A DNA stretch of 64,000 nt, taken from the NCBI RefSeq assembly GCF_002959755.1, contig NZ_PPCW01000001.1, positions 310,001 through 374,000 of the forward strand, given 5' to 3'. Made by a program: the position numbers and the translations under genes. Within the stretch, counting starts at the first letter, position 1, and every line of letters starts with the position of its first letter. Source of the stretch: Veillonella sp. T11011-6. Lineage in GTDB: Bacteria; Bacillota; Negativicutes; Veillonellales; Veillonellaceae. Below, in pieces: positions 18,221 through 27,291 of this stretch. A model generated the notes under the pieces. The model was given only the letters and a program-made list of their open reading frames with translations. It did no database searches and was not told the DNA's origin.

Positions 18221-19096
18221 ATGAACAATATAAAAACAACGCTTTTATTAGCGACTTTGACAGCCATTTTAGTGGTCTTAGGTGATATGATTGGCGGTAG
18301 AAGTGGTATGATGATTATGTTCGTTATATCCATGGGCATGAATTTTATGTCCTATTGGTATAGCGACAAAATCGTTTTAGCACAATATGATGCACAACAA
18401 GTTACTGCACAATCTAACCCAAAATTATATGGCATGGTAGAACGTTTGGCTAAGAATGGTAAGTTACCAATGCCAAAAGTGTATATCATTCCAAGTGATG
18501 TACCTAATGCATTTGCAACAGGCAGAAATCCGAGTCATGCAGCAGTTGCTGTTACAGAAGGTATTCAACGACTATTAACAGATGACGAGCTAGAAGGTGT
18601 TCTAGGACATGAATTAACCCATGTTAAGAATCGTGATACATTGATCAGTACTATTGCTGCTATGATGGCAGGCGCAATTTCTATGATTGCTTATGTGCTT
18701 CAATTCTCAGCGATTTTTGGTCGTTCAGATGACCGTGAAGGCTCTAACCCGTTAGAGTTAATAGGCGCCATAGTTATTGCACCTATCGCAGCAGGACTCA
18801 TTCAAATGAGTATCTCTCGAGCTCGTGAGTTCTTAGCTGATGAGGGGGGCGGAGAGATGTGTCGCAATCCTTTAGCTTTGGCATCTGCCCTTGCAAAAAT
18901 TGATTACTATTCAAAACATGGTGCATTGCCAAATGCAAGTAATGCAACAGCCCATATGTTTATCATCAACCCTATGGTTGGTATTGGTGAAAGCTTGAGC
19001 AATCTTTTTAGTACACATCCTCGTACAGAGGAACGTATTGCAAAATTGAAACAACAAGCAATGAATCCTAAATATAAAGAGAAAGCATTATTTTAA
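18221..19096 (+). CDS. htpX: Membrane zinc metalloprotease HtpX
   Basis: M48B protease of the cytoplasmic membrane for quality control of membrane proteins. 291 residues from ATG 18221 behind TTGGAGG; an earlier TTG at 18209 precedes that site and was rejected. Seen: two N-terminal membrane helices, zinc motif HELTHVKNRD near 130, two more hydrophobic segments (about 143-163, 180-200), and the third zinc ligand in SRAREFLADEGG. Own promoter with an inverted repeat across the -10. Confidence 0.95.
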   Translation: MNNIKTTLLLATLTAILVVLGDMIGGRSGMMIMFVISMGMNFMSYWYSDKIVLAQYDAQQVTAQSNPKLYGMVERLAKNGKLPMPKVYIIPSDVPNAFATGRNPSHAAVAVTEGIQRLLTDDELEGVLGHELTHVKNRDTLISTIAAMMAGAISMIAYVLQFSAIFGRSDDREGSNPLELIGAIVIAPIAAGLIQMSISRAREFLADEGGGEMCRNPLALASALAKIDYYSKHGALPNASNATAHMFIINPMVGIGESLSNLFSTHPRTEERIAKLKQQAMNPKYKEKALF

Positions 19097-19118
19097 TTAA
19101 TATCTACAGGAGGATATC

Positions 19119-19526
19119 ATGCAAGAAACATTAGTTTTAATAAAACCAGATGCAGTTAAGCGTCAATTAAGTGGTGAAATTATTAGCCGTTATGAACGTA
19201 AAGGTCTTGTCATTAAAGCGTTAAAACTTTTACAAGTACCTCGTGAACTAGCGGAAGAGCATTATGCTGAGCACAAAGAAAAACCATTCTTCGGTGAATT
19301 AGTTGATTTCATCACATCTGGTCCAGTTCTTGCTTTCGTATTGGCCGGAGATAATGCCATCGTATCCGTACGTGCTTTAAACGGTGCCACAAATCCTGTA
19401 GATGCTGCCCCTGGTAGTATTCGTGGTGACTATGCCCTAACAATGGATGCAAACGTAGTACATGCGTCTGATTCTCCGGAGGCTGCTGCTCGTGAAATTC
19501 ATCTTTGGTTCCCAGAATATAAATAA
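19119..19526 (+). CDS. ndk: Nucleoside diphosphate kinase
   Basis: Transfers the gamma phosphate between nucleoside triphosphates and diphosphates. 135 residues, the family norm. Seen: N-terminal [20 protein letters not shown] and the active-site histidine H115 in [22 protein letters not shown] precedes the ATG, 22 bases after htpX, so cotranscription is likely. Confidence 0.97.
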   Translation: MQETLVLIKPDAVKRQLSGEIISRYERKGLVIKALKLLQVPRELAEEHYAEHKEKPFFGELVDFITSGPVLAFVLAGDNAIVSVRALNGATNPVDAAPGSIRGDYALTMDANVVHASDSPEAAAREIHLWFPEYK

Positions 19527-19591
19527 TCTCAAGGTTGAGAACATATAGCTTTTCATTCTACATTTATGTATTTCTATAGGAGGTAATACAT

Positions 19592-20107
19592 ATGGCAAGT
19601 AGTGTTTACACAAAAACAGGCGATGCTGGTACAACTGGTTTATATACTGGTGAACGAGTACCTAAATCCTCATTACGCGTAGAAGCTTATGGTACAATCG
19701 ATGAATTACAAGCCTTTTTAGGCTTGGCTCGTTCCTATGCGGAAAATTCACGTGTTGCTACTGAATTATATGATATTGAGCGCAACTTATGGACTTTAAT
19801 GGCAGATATTGCTAGTTTAAATGCGGCGCCAGTCATTACAGAGCAACATGTTAAACATTTAGAAAAGGTTATTGATCGCTTTGACGAAAAACTTGAACCA
19901 TTATCTAATTTTGTGATTCCTGGTGAAAAACAATCTTCAGCTTATTTACATGTAGCGAGAACGATTACTCGACGTGCTGAACGTGCTTTATGGCGTGTAT
20001 TAGATGCTGGTGAAAGCGTTCACGAATCTAATTTAAAATATTTAAACCGTCTATCCGACCTTTGCTTTATTATGTGTCGCGTAGAAGAGGAAATTGGAGC
20101 TGAATAA
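19592..20107 (+). CDS. Cob(I)alamin adenosyltransferase, PduO type
   Basis: Adds the 5'-deoxyadenosyl group to Co(I) corrinoids to form coenzyme B12. 171 residues. Seen: N-terminal YTKTGDAGTTGLYTGERVPKSS (ATP-binding segment of the PduO fold), RVEAYGTIDELQAFLG, and C-terminal ARTITRRAERALWRV with the catalytic Arg region, then NRLSDLCFIMCR. TAGGAGG precedes the ATG. A terminator follows, so it is separate from the cob genes starting at 20554, but functionally linked. Confidence 0.94.
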   Translation: MASSVYTKTGDAGTTGLYTGERVPKSSLRVEAYGTIDELQAFLGLARSYAENSRVATELYDIERNLWTLMADIASLNAAPVITEQHVKHLEKVIDRFDEKLEPLSNFVIPGEKQSSAYLHVARTITRRAERALWRVLDAGESVHESNLKYLNRLSDLCFIMCRVEEEIGAE

Positions 20108-20111
20108 ACAA

Positions 20112-20140
20112 AAAAAGCTATGTATTTTACATAGCTTTTT
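20112..20140 (+). terminator. Bidirectional terminator between pduO-type gene and orphan gene
   Basis: Hairpin AAAAAGCTATGTA (20112-20124) / TACATAGCTTTTT (20128-20140) with loop TTT. A and T runs on either side let it end both the plus-strand adenosyltransferase transcript and the minus-strand gene at 20155-20490. Confidence 0.9.
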
Positions 20141-20154
20141 GCTCGTTATAGACC

Positions 20155-20490
20155 TTATTGTGAAATTGTTTGATTTAAAACATCGTGAGGACTTGGATAG
20201 TAGAAGAAAATATGAGGAATTTCATAACGGAATTTTTCTCTCAATAGATCAGAAAGTGTTGTTTCGAAGTTTATAATTTTATCAGCTCCGAAATCAAAAT
20301 CTTCTACTAGAACCAATAACTGTGGTTCTACTTGAGGTGCATTTTCTGGTAACATTTCTGGTGGTAGTGGAACATTTACTACTACACGTGCGGTGCCAAT
20401 ATATTTACCTTGTCCATCGTCAATGGCAACACGATAGGTATTATCCCATAAAGTAGCCATCATTTTTAGTTTCATATTCATAATTTCCAT
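20155..20490 (-). CDS. Hypothetical protein, 111 residues
   Basis: Not recognised. Start 20490 is supported by AAAGGAG seven bases upstream on the minus strand, and the gene ends against a shared terminator. Seen: a mixed beta-rich protein beginning MEIMNMKLKMMATLWDNTY, with a proline-rich stretch PLPPEMLPENAP near 42-53, an acidic VLVEDFDFGADKI segment, no signal peptide, membrane helix or cysteine motif. It is convergent to the adenosyltransferase gene and divergent from cobU. A competing plus-strand frame through the same bases lacks a good start site. Confidence 0.72.
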   Translation of the reverse strand: MEIMNMKLKMMATLWDNTYRVAIDDGQGKYIGTARVVVNVPLPPEMLPENAPQVEPQLLVLVEDFDFGADKIINFETTLSDLLREKFRYEIPHIFFYYPSPHDVLNQTISQ

Positions 20491-20553
20491 AGTATCGCTC
20501 CTTTGTTATACTTATAATGATACTGAAATTATAAATTCTTGTATAGGTGCATT

Positions 20554-21132
20554 ATGAAATCACAAATTATATTGTGTTCCGGTGGGGCACGAAGTGGAAA
20601 AAGTGAATTTGCAGAACGTTTAGCCCTCGCTACAGAAGGTCGAAAAGCTTATGTAGCAACAGGACAAGCTTTTGATGATGAAATGGTTGATCGTATAAAG
20701 AAACATCAAGAGCGACGTGGTAATATATGGACGAATTTTGAAATACCATTATATTTGGCCGAAGAGTGGCAACATATTAGCAGTGTAGCGGATGTAATAC
20801 TCATAGACTGTTTAACCATGTTTACAACAAATCATATGATGGCTCATGGGTCAATTCAAGGCCAAGAAGATGCAAATCGGTTAGAAGATATGGTACTTTC
20901 AGAATTAGAAGCATTATTAAATCTAATCAAAGTAAGTGATGATAAAATAGTTATATTTGTAACTAATGAAATTGGTCTTGGTATTGTACCAGATAATAAG
21001 CTAGCAAGATATTTTAGAGATATTGCAGGCCGCGTCAATCAAACAGTAGCAACTGAAGCTGACAAATTATACTTAACGATTAGTGGCGTTACCATTGAAT
21101 TAAAATCCCAGGAGGTTCATATAAATGGCTAA
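20554..21132 (+). CDS. cobU: Adenosylcobinamide kinase/guanylyltransferase
   Basis: Phosphorylates adenosylcobinamide and transfers GMP to make adenosylcobinamide-GDP. 192 residues from ATG 20554; a TTG at 20539 lacks a site. Seen: P-loop SGGARSGKS at 9-17, YVATGQAFDDEM (family motif), H-containing KKHQERRG, and VTNEIGLGIVPDNKLARYFRDIAGRVNQ. cobQ overlaps by 8 bases. First gene of the cob operon; only 63 bases separate it from the divergent orphan gene and no B12 riboswitch fits there. Confidence 0.95.
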   Translation: MKSQIILCSGGARSGKSEFAERLALATEGRKAYVATGQAFDDEMVDRIKKHQERRGNIWTNFEIPLYLAEEWQHISSVADVILIDCLTMFTTNHMMAHGSIQGQEDANRLEDMVLSELEALLNLIKVSDDKIVIFVTNEIGLGIVPDNKLARYFRDIAGRVNQTVATEADKLYLTISGVTIELKSQEVHING

Positions 21133-22642
21133 GAAAATTATGTTCCAAGGAACAAGTTCCAATGTAGGCAAAAGTATTTTATGTACTGCATTATGCCGTA
21201 TCTTTTATAGAAGAGGTTTTAAAACTGTTCCCTTTAAAGCTCAAAACATGGCCCTCAATTCTTATGTGACAAAATGGGGTGATGAAATTGGTCGTGCTCA
21301 AGTAGCGCAAGCTGAGGCTGCTGGCATAGATCCAATTGTACAAATGAACCCTGTGTTATTAAAACCTACAGGTAATCAATCTTCTCAAGTTGTATTAATG
21401 GGTAAACCTGTGGGCGTTTATAGTGCTAAGGAATACCATACAAAATATTCTTTAACAGCCCTTGATAAAGTAAAAGAATCTATCGACTTCTTGGATTCCA
21501 ACTTTGATATGATGGTTATAGAAGGTGCAGGTAGCCCAGCAGAAGTTAATCTCAAAGCAAATGATATCGTAAATATGCGCATTGCAAAGATGACGCAAGC
21601 TCCTGTATATCTCATTGCTGATATCGACCGTGGTGGTGCTATTGCATCTATCGTTGGTACCTTAGAATTATTAGAACCGGAAGAGCGAGATTTTATTAAA
21701 GGTATTGTTATCAATAAATTCCGTGGTGATATTAAATTATTAGAACCTGCCCTTACATTCATCGAAGAAAAAACAGGTAAAAAGGTAGTAGGTGTTATCC
21801 CTGCTATTGAAAACCTAGATATCGATGAAGAGGACTCTGTGGCACTGGAAAATAAACGCAATAGCGGTGCTAAAGAGATTCAAGTAGTAGTTATGCAAAC
21901 ACCTAAAATTTCTAATTTTACCGACTTTGATGCATTAAATTATGAACCAGATGTATCTGTTCGTTTTGTGGGCCCTGGCGATGTTATTGGTAAACCGGAC
22001 TTAATCATTTTACCTGGTTCCAAAAATACACTAGCAGACCTTACATATCTTCGTAATTCTGGTTTTGCTGATGAAATTAAGCAGCTTGCTGAACAAGGCA
22101 CACCTGTTATCGGTGTATGTGGTGGTAATCAAATGTTAGGTAAAACAATATATGATCCGCATCATATGGAAGGTGATATTGAAGAAGTTGAAGGCCTTGG
22201 TTTAGTAGATTCCTCCACCACAATGAAGGATCAAAAAACGACACACCAAGTAGAATTTAATGTATCTAATCTTCAGTTTTTAAATGGTACATTTACAGGT
22301 GAAAAGTTAGTAGGCTATGAGATTCATATGGGGGATACTACGCCATTAGTAGATACCGTGAGCCGTTGTTTCACTATTACGAGCCGCAGTGAAGAGGCGG
22401 TCAATGTAATTGATGGCTTTATCGATGGCAATCATCAAGTAATGGGGACATATATTCACGGTGTATTTGATAATGATGAATTTAGACGCTTTATTATCAA
22501 TCAGTTACGCGAACGTAAGGGGTTAGAACCATTAGATGTAGTATTCCATTATTTTGATCACAAAAATGCAGCTTACAATCGATTAGCTGATATTGTAGAA
22601 GAACACTTAGATATGGATTATATTATGTCTACCTTGGGTTAG
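21125..22642 (+). CDS. cobQ: Cobyric acid synthase
   Basis: ATP- and glutamine-dependent amidation of adenosylcobyrinic a,c-diamide at four side chains (CobQ/CbiP). 505 residues, family norm. Seen: dethiobiotin-synthetase-like ATP domain with FQGTSSNVGKS near 8-17 and NPVLLKPTGN; C-terminal class I amidotransferase with nucleophile Cys in GVCGGNQMLGK and late His in GTYIHGVFDN. AGGAGG inside the end of cobU serves its ATG. Confidence 0.96.
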   Translation: MAKKIMFQGTSSNVGKSILCTALCRIFYRRGFKTVPFKAQNMALNSYVTKWGDEIGRAQVAQAEAAGIDPIVQMNPVLLKPTGNQSSQVVLMGKPVGVYSAKEYHTKYSLTALDKVKESIDFLDSNFDMMVIEGAGSPAEVNLKANDIVNMRIAKMTQAPVYLIADIDRGGAIASIVGTLELLEPEERDFIKGIVINKFRGDIKLLEPALTFIEEKTGKKVVGVIPAIENLDIDEEDSVALENKRNSGAKEIQVVVMQTPKISNFTDFDALNYEPDVSVRFVGPGDVIGKPDLIILPGSKNTLADLTYLRNSGFADEIKQLAEQGTPVIGVCGGNQMLGKTIYDPHHMEGDIEEVEGLGLVDSSTTMKDQKTTHQVEFNVSNLQFLNGTFTGEKLVGYEIHMGDTTPLVDTVSRCFTITSRSEEAVNVIDGFIDGNHQVMGTYIHGVFDNDEFRRFIINQLRERKGLEPLDVVFHYFDHKNAAYNRLADIVEEHLDMDYIMSTLG

Positions 22643-22654
22643 TAGGGGAGATGT

Positions 22655-23647
22655 ATGGAACATTTAACAATTTTACATTGGTTTACAAAGTATAGCTTTG
22701 TATGTATTCCAATCTTAGCATTTATATTGGATTTGCTTATTGGAGATCCCAATAGTAAATACCATCCTGTGGCTATAATTGGCCGTATTATATCCTTTTT
22801 CGAGGCAGTTCTATATAAAGATACTGATAATGATACAAAAAAACTATGGTACGGCGGTATTGCAGTAGGTTTAATCCTTGTTTCTGTATATATTATAGTG
22901 TCTTTGATTCTTTGGCTTGGTGGCGTAGTTGATGAATGGGTAGAATACGCTCTTGAAGTAATTATTCTTTACATTGCTATATCTCCACGCTCACTAGCTG
23001 GTGCTGGTTTTACTATTAGCCAATTAATTAAGCAAGATAATATTGAAGAAGCTCGCAAGCGATTATCTTGGATTGTAGGGCGCGATACAGAAGAATTAGA
23101 TGAAAGCGAAATTACACGAGCTACGGTAGAAACCATTGCAGAAAACACAGTGGATGGGATTATTGCTCCGTTATTCTTCTTTATCCTTGGCGGTCCAATG
23201 GGTGCAATTCTATATAGAACTGCCAATACTATGGACTCTATGCTTGGGTATAAGAACCAAAAATATTTATACTTTGGTCGAGTAGCAGCTCGCTTTGATG
23301 ACGTGCTCAACTGGATTCCTGCACGCATTACCTTTATATTATTAATAATTTCTGCATTCTTTTTACGCTTTGATGCTAAAAAAGCCTTACAAATTGGCTT
23401 GCGTGATGCCCATAAGCATCCAAGTCCTAATGGCGGTTATGCAGAAGCACCAGTTGCAGGAGCCTTACATATTCGATTAGGTGGTTACAACCAATATTTC
23501 AAAAAAATGACCTTCCGTGAATACATGGGAGATCCCATTGAAAAATTAAATCGTAACCACATTACACGTACAATTTATATGATGTATTTTACGACTATAC
23601 TAATGATTATAATTAGTACAGCCATTACTTATGGGATGAATGTATAA
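22655..23647 (+). CDS. cbiB: Adenosylcobinamide-phosphate synthase CbiB
   Basis: Membrane enzyme joining aminopropanol phosphate to adenosylcobyric acid. 330 residues with about five membrane helices. Seen: AFILDLLIGDPNSKYHPVAIIGRII near the N-terminus, ATVETIAENTVDGIIAPLFFF, YRTANTMDSMLGYKN and SPNGGYAEAPVAGALHIRLGG, all conserved in CbiB/CobD. Starts 12 bases after cobQ with GGGGAG; its TAA overlaps the cobS ATG. The linker substrate would come from the pduX-like and cobD-like genes downstream. Confidence 0.96.
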   Translation: MEHLTILHWFTKYSFVCIPILAFILDLLIGDPNSKYHPVAIIGRIISFFEAVLYKDTDNDTKKLWYGGIAVGLILVSVYIIVSLILWLGGVVDEWVEYALEVIILYIAISPRSLAGAGFTISQLIKQDNIEEARKRLSWIVGRDTEELDESEITRATVETIAENTVDGIIAPLFFFILGGPMGAILYRTANTMDSMLGYKNQKYLYFGRVAARFDDVLNWIPARITFILLIISAFFLRFDAKKALQIGLRDAHKHPSPNGGYAEAPVAGALHIRLGGYNQYFKKMTFREYMGDPIEKLNRNHITRTIYMMYFTTILMIIISTAITYGMNV

Positions 23648-24540
23648 TGACACCTTTTTTCATAGCATTACAGTTTCTAACACGTTTAAAAATCGTTAAT
23701 CAAACAGAATGGTCTGTAGAAGATTTTGGTAAATCCGTTGTAGCCTTTCCCTATGTAGGCTTAATTATTGGCCTTATTTTAGCATTATTGTATGGTATAT
23801 TATCACCATTTATACCGTTAGTACCATTGATGTTAATCCTTGTGATAGCGGAATTCTTAATTACAGGTGGTCTCCATGCTGATGGCCTAATGGACACCAG
23901 TGACGGTTTATTTTCTGGACGTGAAAGGGACCGTAAGTTAGAAATTATGAAAGATAGCCGTATAGGCTCTTTTGGTGTTGTTGCTTTTGTATTTGTTACA
24001 CTTTTAAAATGGCAATTATTAACAGCGATTCCAACAGCGGAATTTATTCCAATGGCACTAATTATGATGCCATTAATGAGCCGTTGGTCCCTTGTTTTGA
24101 GTATTCGATCCTATCCTTATGCACGAGAGCAGGGGATGGGGGCTGCATTCGCTAATTTAGCACCAAAACATGTTATTACGTACAATACACTTTCAACCTT
24201 CTTTATGCCTATTGTAATATTACTAATTGGTGTAATTTTATATACCCTTTTATATGGCGTATATTCTATTTTTTCCATAGCTGATGTAGGCTATGTTGTT
24301 GGATTAGGTGTATTGGTTTACGCTACATTAGGTATTTTTCAAATCAATATTGTAAGTATGATTATTACCTATATTATCAATCGTATACTCAACCATTATA
24401 TTGTTAAGCAACTTGGTGGTACTACAGGTGATACTTACGGATTTGTTGTTGAAGTTACAGAGGTTTTACTACTTTTAATTTATATTATTATATTATCTGT
24501 ATTATCTGCTTCTGTAGCTTCTAATACTACGATGTTTTAA
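23647..24540 (+). CDS. cobS: Adenosylcobinamide-GDP ribazoletransferase
   Basis: Cobalamin synthase: joins alpha-ribazole (phosphate) to adenosylcobinamide-GDP at the membrane. 297 residues with six to seven hydrophobic segments. Seen: QFLTRLK near the N-terminus, GGLHADGLMDTSDGLFSGRERDRKLEIMKDSRIGSFG-type catalytic region near 80-112 with the Asp-rich metal motif, and GGTTGDTYGFVVEVTE near the end. Overlaps the cbiB stop by one base. Confidence 0.95.
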   Translation: MTPFFIALQFLTRLKIVNQTEWSVEDFGKSVVAFPYVGLIIGLILALLYGILSPFIPLVPLMLILVIAEFLITGGLHADGLMDTSDGLFSGRERDRKLEIMKDSRIGSFGVVAFVFVTLLKWQLLTAIPTAEFIPMALIMMPLMSRWSLVLSIRSYPYAREQGMGAAFANLAPKHVITYNTLSTFFMPIVILLIGVILYTLLYGVYSIFSIADVGYVVGLGVLVYATLGIFQINIVSMIITYIINRILNHYIVKQLGGTTGDTYGFVVEVTEVLLLLIYIIILSVLSASVASNTTMF

Positions 24541-24605
24541 TAATTATTTATCCATTGTTTTATAAAAACAATTACTGTTTTTGTTTAATGCGAAAGGAGT
24601 TTAAT

Positions 24606-25490
24606 GTGACCTATTATGTAAGAGCCCCAGGTACATGTGGGGAATTTCTACAAGGTTCTATTAATGGCCAGTCATTTTTAGTGACTTGTCCTATTAATCG
24701 TTACTCCTACGCATTAAGTAATGTAAAACATCCATTTTCACAACATTATTGTGCATTACAACCTAAGTCAGCTCTGGCAAGACAATTAGTACAACGATTA
24801 TTAGAGAAAAAAAATATAGATCAAACTTGTCCACCTGTATATGTACGTTCTGACATTATACAAGGTAAAGGGATGGCTTCAAGTTCTGCGGATATTTCTG
24901 TAACGGCTATGGCTACTGCTTTAGCTATGGATTATAATTTATCACTAAAAGAACTAGAGCAAATCTGTTTATCCGTAGAACCTACAGATGCTTCATTTTA
25001 TCAAGGTGTTACGCAGTTTGATTATATTAAAGGTACCATTTCTCAACCACTAGGAATGTGTCCGCCATTGAAAATTCTTGTATTTGATGAAGGTGGTAGT
25101 ATAGATACCATTACCTTTAATCAACAAGTAGATTTACAAACTAAAATTTTAGAAAAAGAGCCTATTATACGTGAGTCACTAGATTTATTTAAACAAGGCT
25201 TAAAAACACATGATATCAATTTAATTGGTCAAGCAGCTACATTGAGTGCTTTTGGTAATCAACGCATACTATATAAAGCAAACTTATATGATTTTCACGA
25301 TATAGGAAATTACTATAACAGTGTTGGTACAATCATAGCTCATAGTGGTACTATTATGGGACTGCTATTTCCAGTAGATTACAGTCGCATTGATGATTGT
25401 AAGCAAGAAATCATACGTAAGTTACCTCACTTATCCTATGTGGATACAGTAGAAACTACAAATGAAGGATTAACCTATATTAAACGATAA
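24606..25490 (+). CDS. PduX-like L-threonine kinase
   Basis: 294 residues from GTG 24606, chosen because AAAGGAG ends seven bases before it; the ORF is open further upstream, but that part lacks a site and similarity. GHMP-fold kinase that in Salmonella (PduX) makes L-threonine phosphate for B12. Seen: YYVRAPGTCGEFLQGSINGQ (PduX-type start), ATP loop GKGMASSSADIS about 87-98, and EPTDASFYQG. Lies between cobS and the cobD-like gene, which uses its product, supporting the assignment. Confidence 0.88.
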   Translation: MTYYVRAPGTCGEFLQGSINGQSFLVTCPINRYSYALSNVKHPFSQHYCALQPKSALARQLVQRLLEKKNIDQTCPPVYVRSDIIQGKGMASSSADISVTAMATALAMDYNLSLKELEQICLSVEPTDASFYQGVTQFDYIKGTISQPLGMCPPLKILVFDEGGSIDTITFNQQVDLQTKILEKEPIIRESLDLFKQGLKTHDINLIGQAATLSAFGNQRILYKANLYDFHDIGNYYNSVGTIIAHSGTIMGLLFPVDYSRIDDCKQEIIRKLPHLSYVDTVETTNEGLTYIKR

Positions 25491-25514
25491 TATATTTAAT
25501 AGAAAGAGAATTAA

Positions 25515-26645
25515 ATGTCTAAGATACATGGGGGCAATATATTTCAGTTTGCCCATGAACAACGAATTGAACCATATGAGGTGGTCGACTTTAGCGCTAA
25601 TATTAATCCCCTTGGACCTAGTCAACGTGGATTAGACGCATTAAATGCACAATTGCGCTATATTTCTCATTACCCTGATGCTACCAATGATGATGTATTA
25701 AATGCTATTGCTGATACATATGGAATGGATAAACATCAAATTATAGTTGGTAATGGTGCAGCCGAGCTATTATATGCTATTTGCCGTTTACCTGGATATA
25801 CAGGTGCTTTTGTACCAGCACCAGGATTTTCTGAGTATAAAGAGGCTCTTGAAGCAAGTAAGATTCCTGTACGTGATATTTTTTATCGACCTCGGGAAGA
25901 TGATAATGAAAAACCTTATTTTGAGGTACCATATTTGGCATTAGAAACCTTTGCAGCTGAACTAAAAGGGCAAGATGGTCGCATCATTGTATTTTTAGGT
26001 AATCCTAATAATCCAGATGGTACATTACTTGATAAAGATCATATTCGCACTGTAGCGAGCATGTTGAAAGATGCAAATAGCTTACTTGTTATAGATGAAT
26101 CATTTATCGATTTTGTTGGAAATGATCCATTACAAGATAATGAGCATTCTATGCGCTCTTTAGTAAATGAATTCGATAATATCATCGTAGTTCATTCCTT
26201 CACAAAATTCTATGCTGTACCTGGTTTACGCATTGGTGCCGCTTTTGCTAACGAAACATTAATTACTCAATTACAGCAATATATTCCTAGTTGGTCTGTA
26301 AACACATTAGCGCAAGCATATACAAAGGCTGCCTTGAATGATGTGGATTACATTAAGCAAACTAAACAAGAATTAAATGAAGAAAGAGCATTCATGTACA
26401 ATGCATTAGATGATATAGAAGGAATTACTGTATATCCACCTTCAGCTAATTTTATGTTGTTCCAAGTTAATCAAAAAGGAATTACAGCAAACTATATTAA
26501 TGAAGAGCTGAAAAAATATAATATGATTGTGCGCAATTGTGACTCCTATGTAGGTTTAACTAATCACTGGGTACGCATTGCTATTAAAGATCATGAGACT
26601 AATATCAAACTAGTGGATAAACTGACAAATATTTTGAAAGTATAG
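25515..26645 (+). CDS. cobD: Threonine-phosphate decarboxylase (CobD-like aminotransferase fold)
   Basis: PLP enzyme converting L-threonine phosphate to (R)-1-aminopropan-2-yl phosphate. 376 residues, class I/II aminotransferase fold. Seen: HGGNIFQFA and DFSANINPLGPS at the start (CobD-type), GNGAAELLYAI, NPNNPDGTLLD, LLVIDESFIDF, and the PLP lysine K231 in HSFTKFYAVPGLRIG. HisC is the close alternative fold, but the cob operon context and the start motifs favour CobD. Confidence 0.92.
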   Translation: MSKIHGGNIFQFAHEQRIEPYEVVDFSANINPLGPSQRGLDALNAQLRYISHYPDATNDDVLNAIADTYGMDKHQIIVGNGAAELLYAICRLPGYTGAFVPAPGFSEYKEALEASKIPVRDIFYRPREDDNEKPYFEVPYLALETFAAELKGQDGRIIVFLGNPNNPDGTLLDKDHIRTVASMLKDANSLLVIDESFIDFVGNDPLQDNEHSMRSLVNEFDNIIVVHSFTKFYAVPGLRIGAAFANETLITQLQQYIPSWSVNTLAQAYTKAALNDVDYIKQTKQELNEERAFMYNALDDIEGITVYPPSANFMLFQVNQKGITANYINEELKKYNMIVRNCDSYVGLTNHWVRIAIKDHETNIKLVDKLTNILKV

Positions 26646-26652
26646 GAAGATT

Positions 26653-27291
26653 ATGAAGACATTATATATTGTGCGTCATGGTGAAACTGATTGGAATAAA
26701 ATGGGGAAATATCAAGGTATTACAGATATTCCCCTCAATGAAAACGGTTTGAATCAAGCTAAAGCATGTGGTAATGCCCTTAAAGATGTTACCTTTGACC
26801 GTATCTTATCTAGTGATTTAAGTCGTGCCTTAGTTACAGCCGAAACGATTCGAGGTGACCGCACAACACCTATCACAGTAGATAAACGATTGCGAGAGCT
26901 TAATTTTGGTGACTGGGAAGCTATGCTATTTTCAGACATTGAAGCACGTTGGCCCGGCCTTATTGATGAGATGTATTTGCGGCCTCATCTTGTAAAAGTA
27001 CCAAATGGCGAAAGCTTTAAAGATTTGCAAGATCGTGCCTGGGCTGGTCTGGAAGAATTCCTCAATGTTAATGATAAGGAAGAGACTCTTTTAATAGCAT
27101 GTCATGGCGGAACAATTAGAACCTTATTATGTAAATTATTAGATATTTCTATTAGTCATTGTTGGAATTTCAGCCAAGGTAATACAGCTATTAACCGTAT
27201 TTTCTATAATGGTATGGGCGAATATGATCATAATATTTTGAATTTGCTCAATGATACAGCTCATGTTGAATTACTCCAAGGACATGTATGA
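26653..27291 (+). CDS. cobC: Histidine phosphatase, probable alpha-ribazole phosphatase
   Basis: 212 residues of the phosphoglycerate-mutase-like phosphatase family. Seen: RHGETDWN at 8-15 with the catalytic His, QGITDIPLNENG, SSDLSRALVTAETI, RELNFGDWE and the second His in ACHGGTIR. In the cob operon this points to CobC, which dephosphorylates alpha-ribazole phosphate or adenosylcobalamin phosphate. The sequence alone could also be another small-molecule phosphatase. Its TGA overlaps the next start. Confidence 0.82.
   Translation: MKTLYIVRHGETDWNKMGKYQGITDIPLNENGLNQAKACGNALKDVTFDRILSSDLSRALVTAETIRGDRTTPITVDKRLRELNFGDWEAMLFSDIEARWPGLIDEMYLRPHLVKVPNGESFKDLQDRAWAGLEEFLNVNDKEETLLIACHGGTIRTLLCKLLDISISHCWNFSQGNTAINRIFYNGMGEYDHNILNLLNDTAHVELLQGHV

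Noticed and set aside
20094-20276. 60-codon plus-strand frame after the adenosyltransferase
   Set aside because: Runs through the terminator and is antisense to a minus-strand frame that has a proper start site.
20491-20553. Cobalamin riboswitch sought before cobU
   Set aside because: Only 63 bases are available and no B12-box-like sequence is present.
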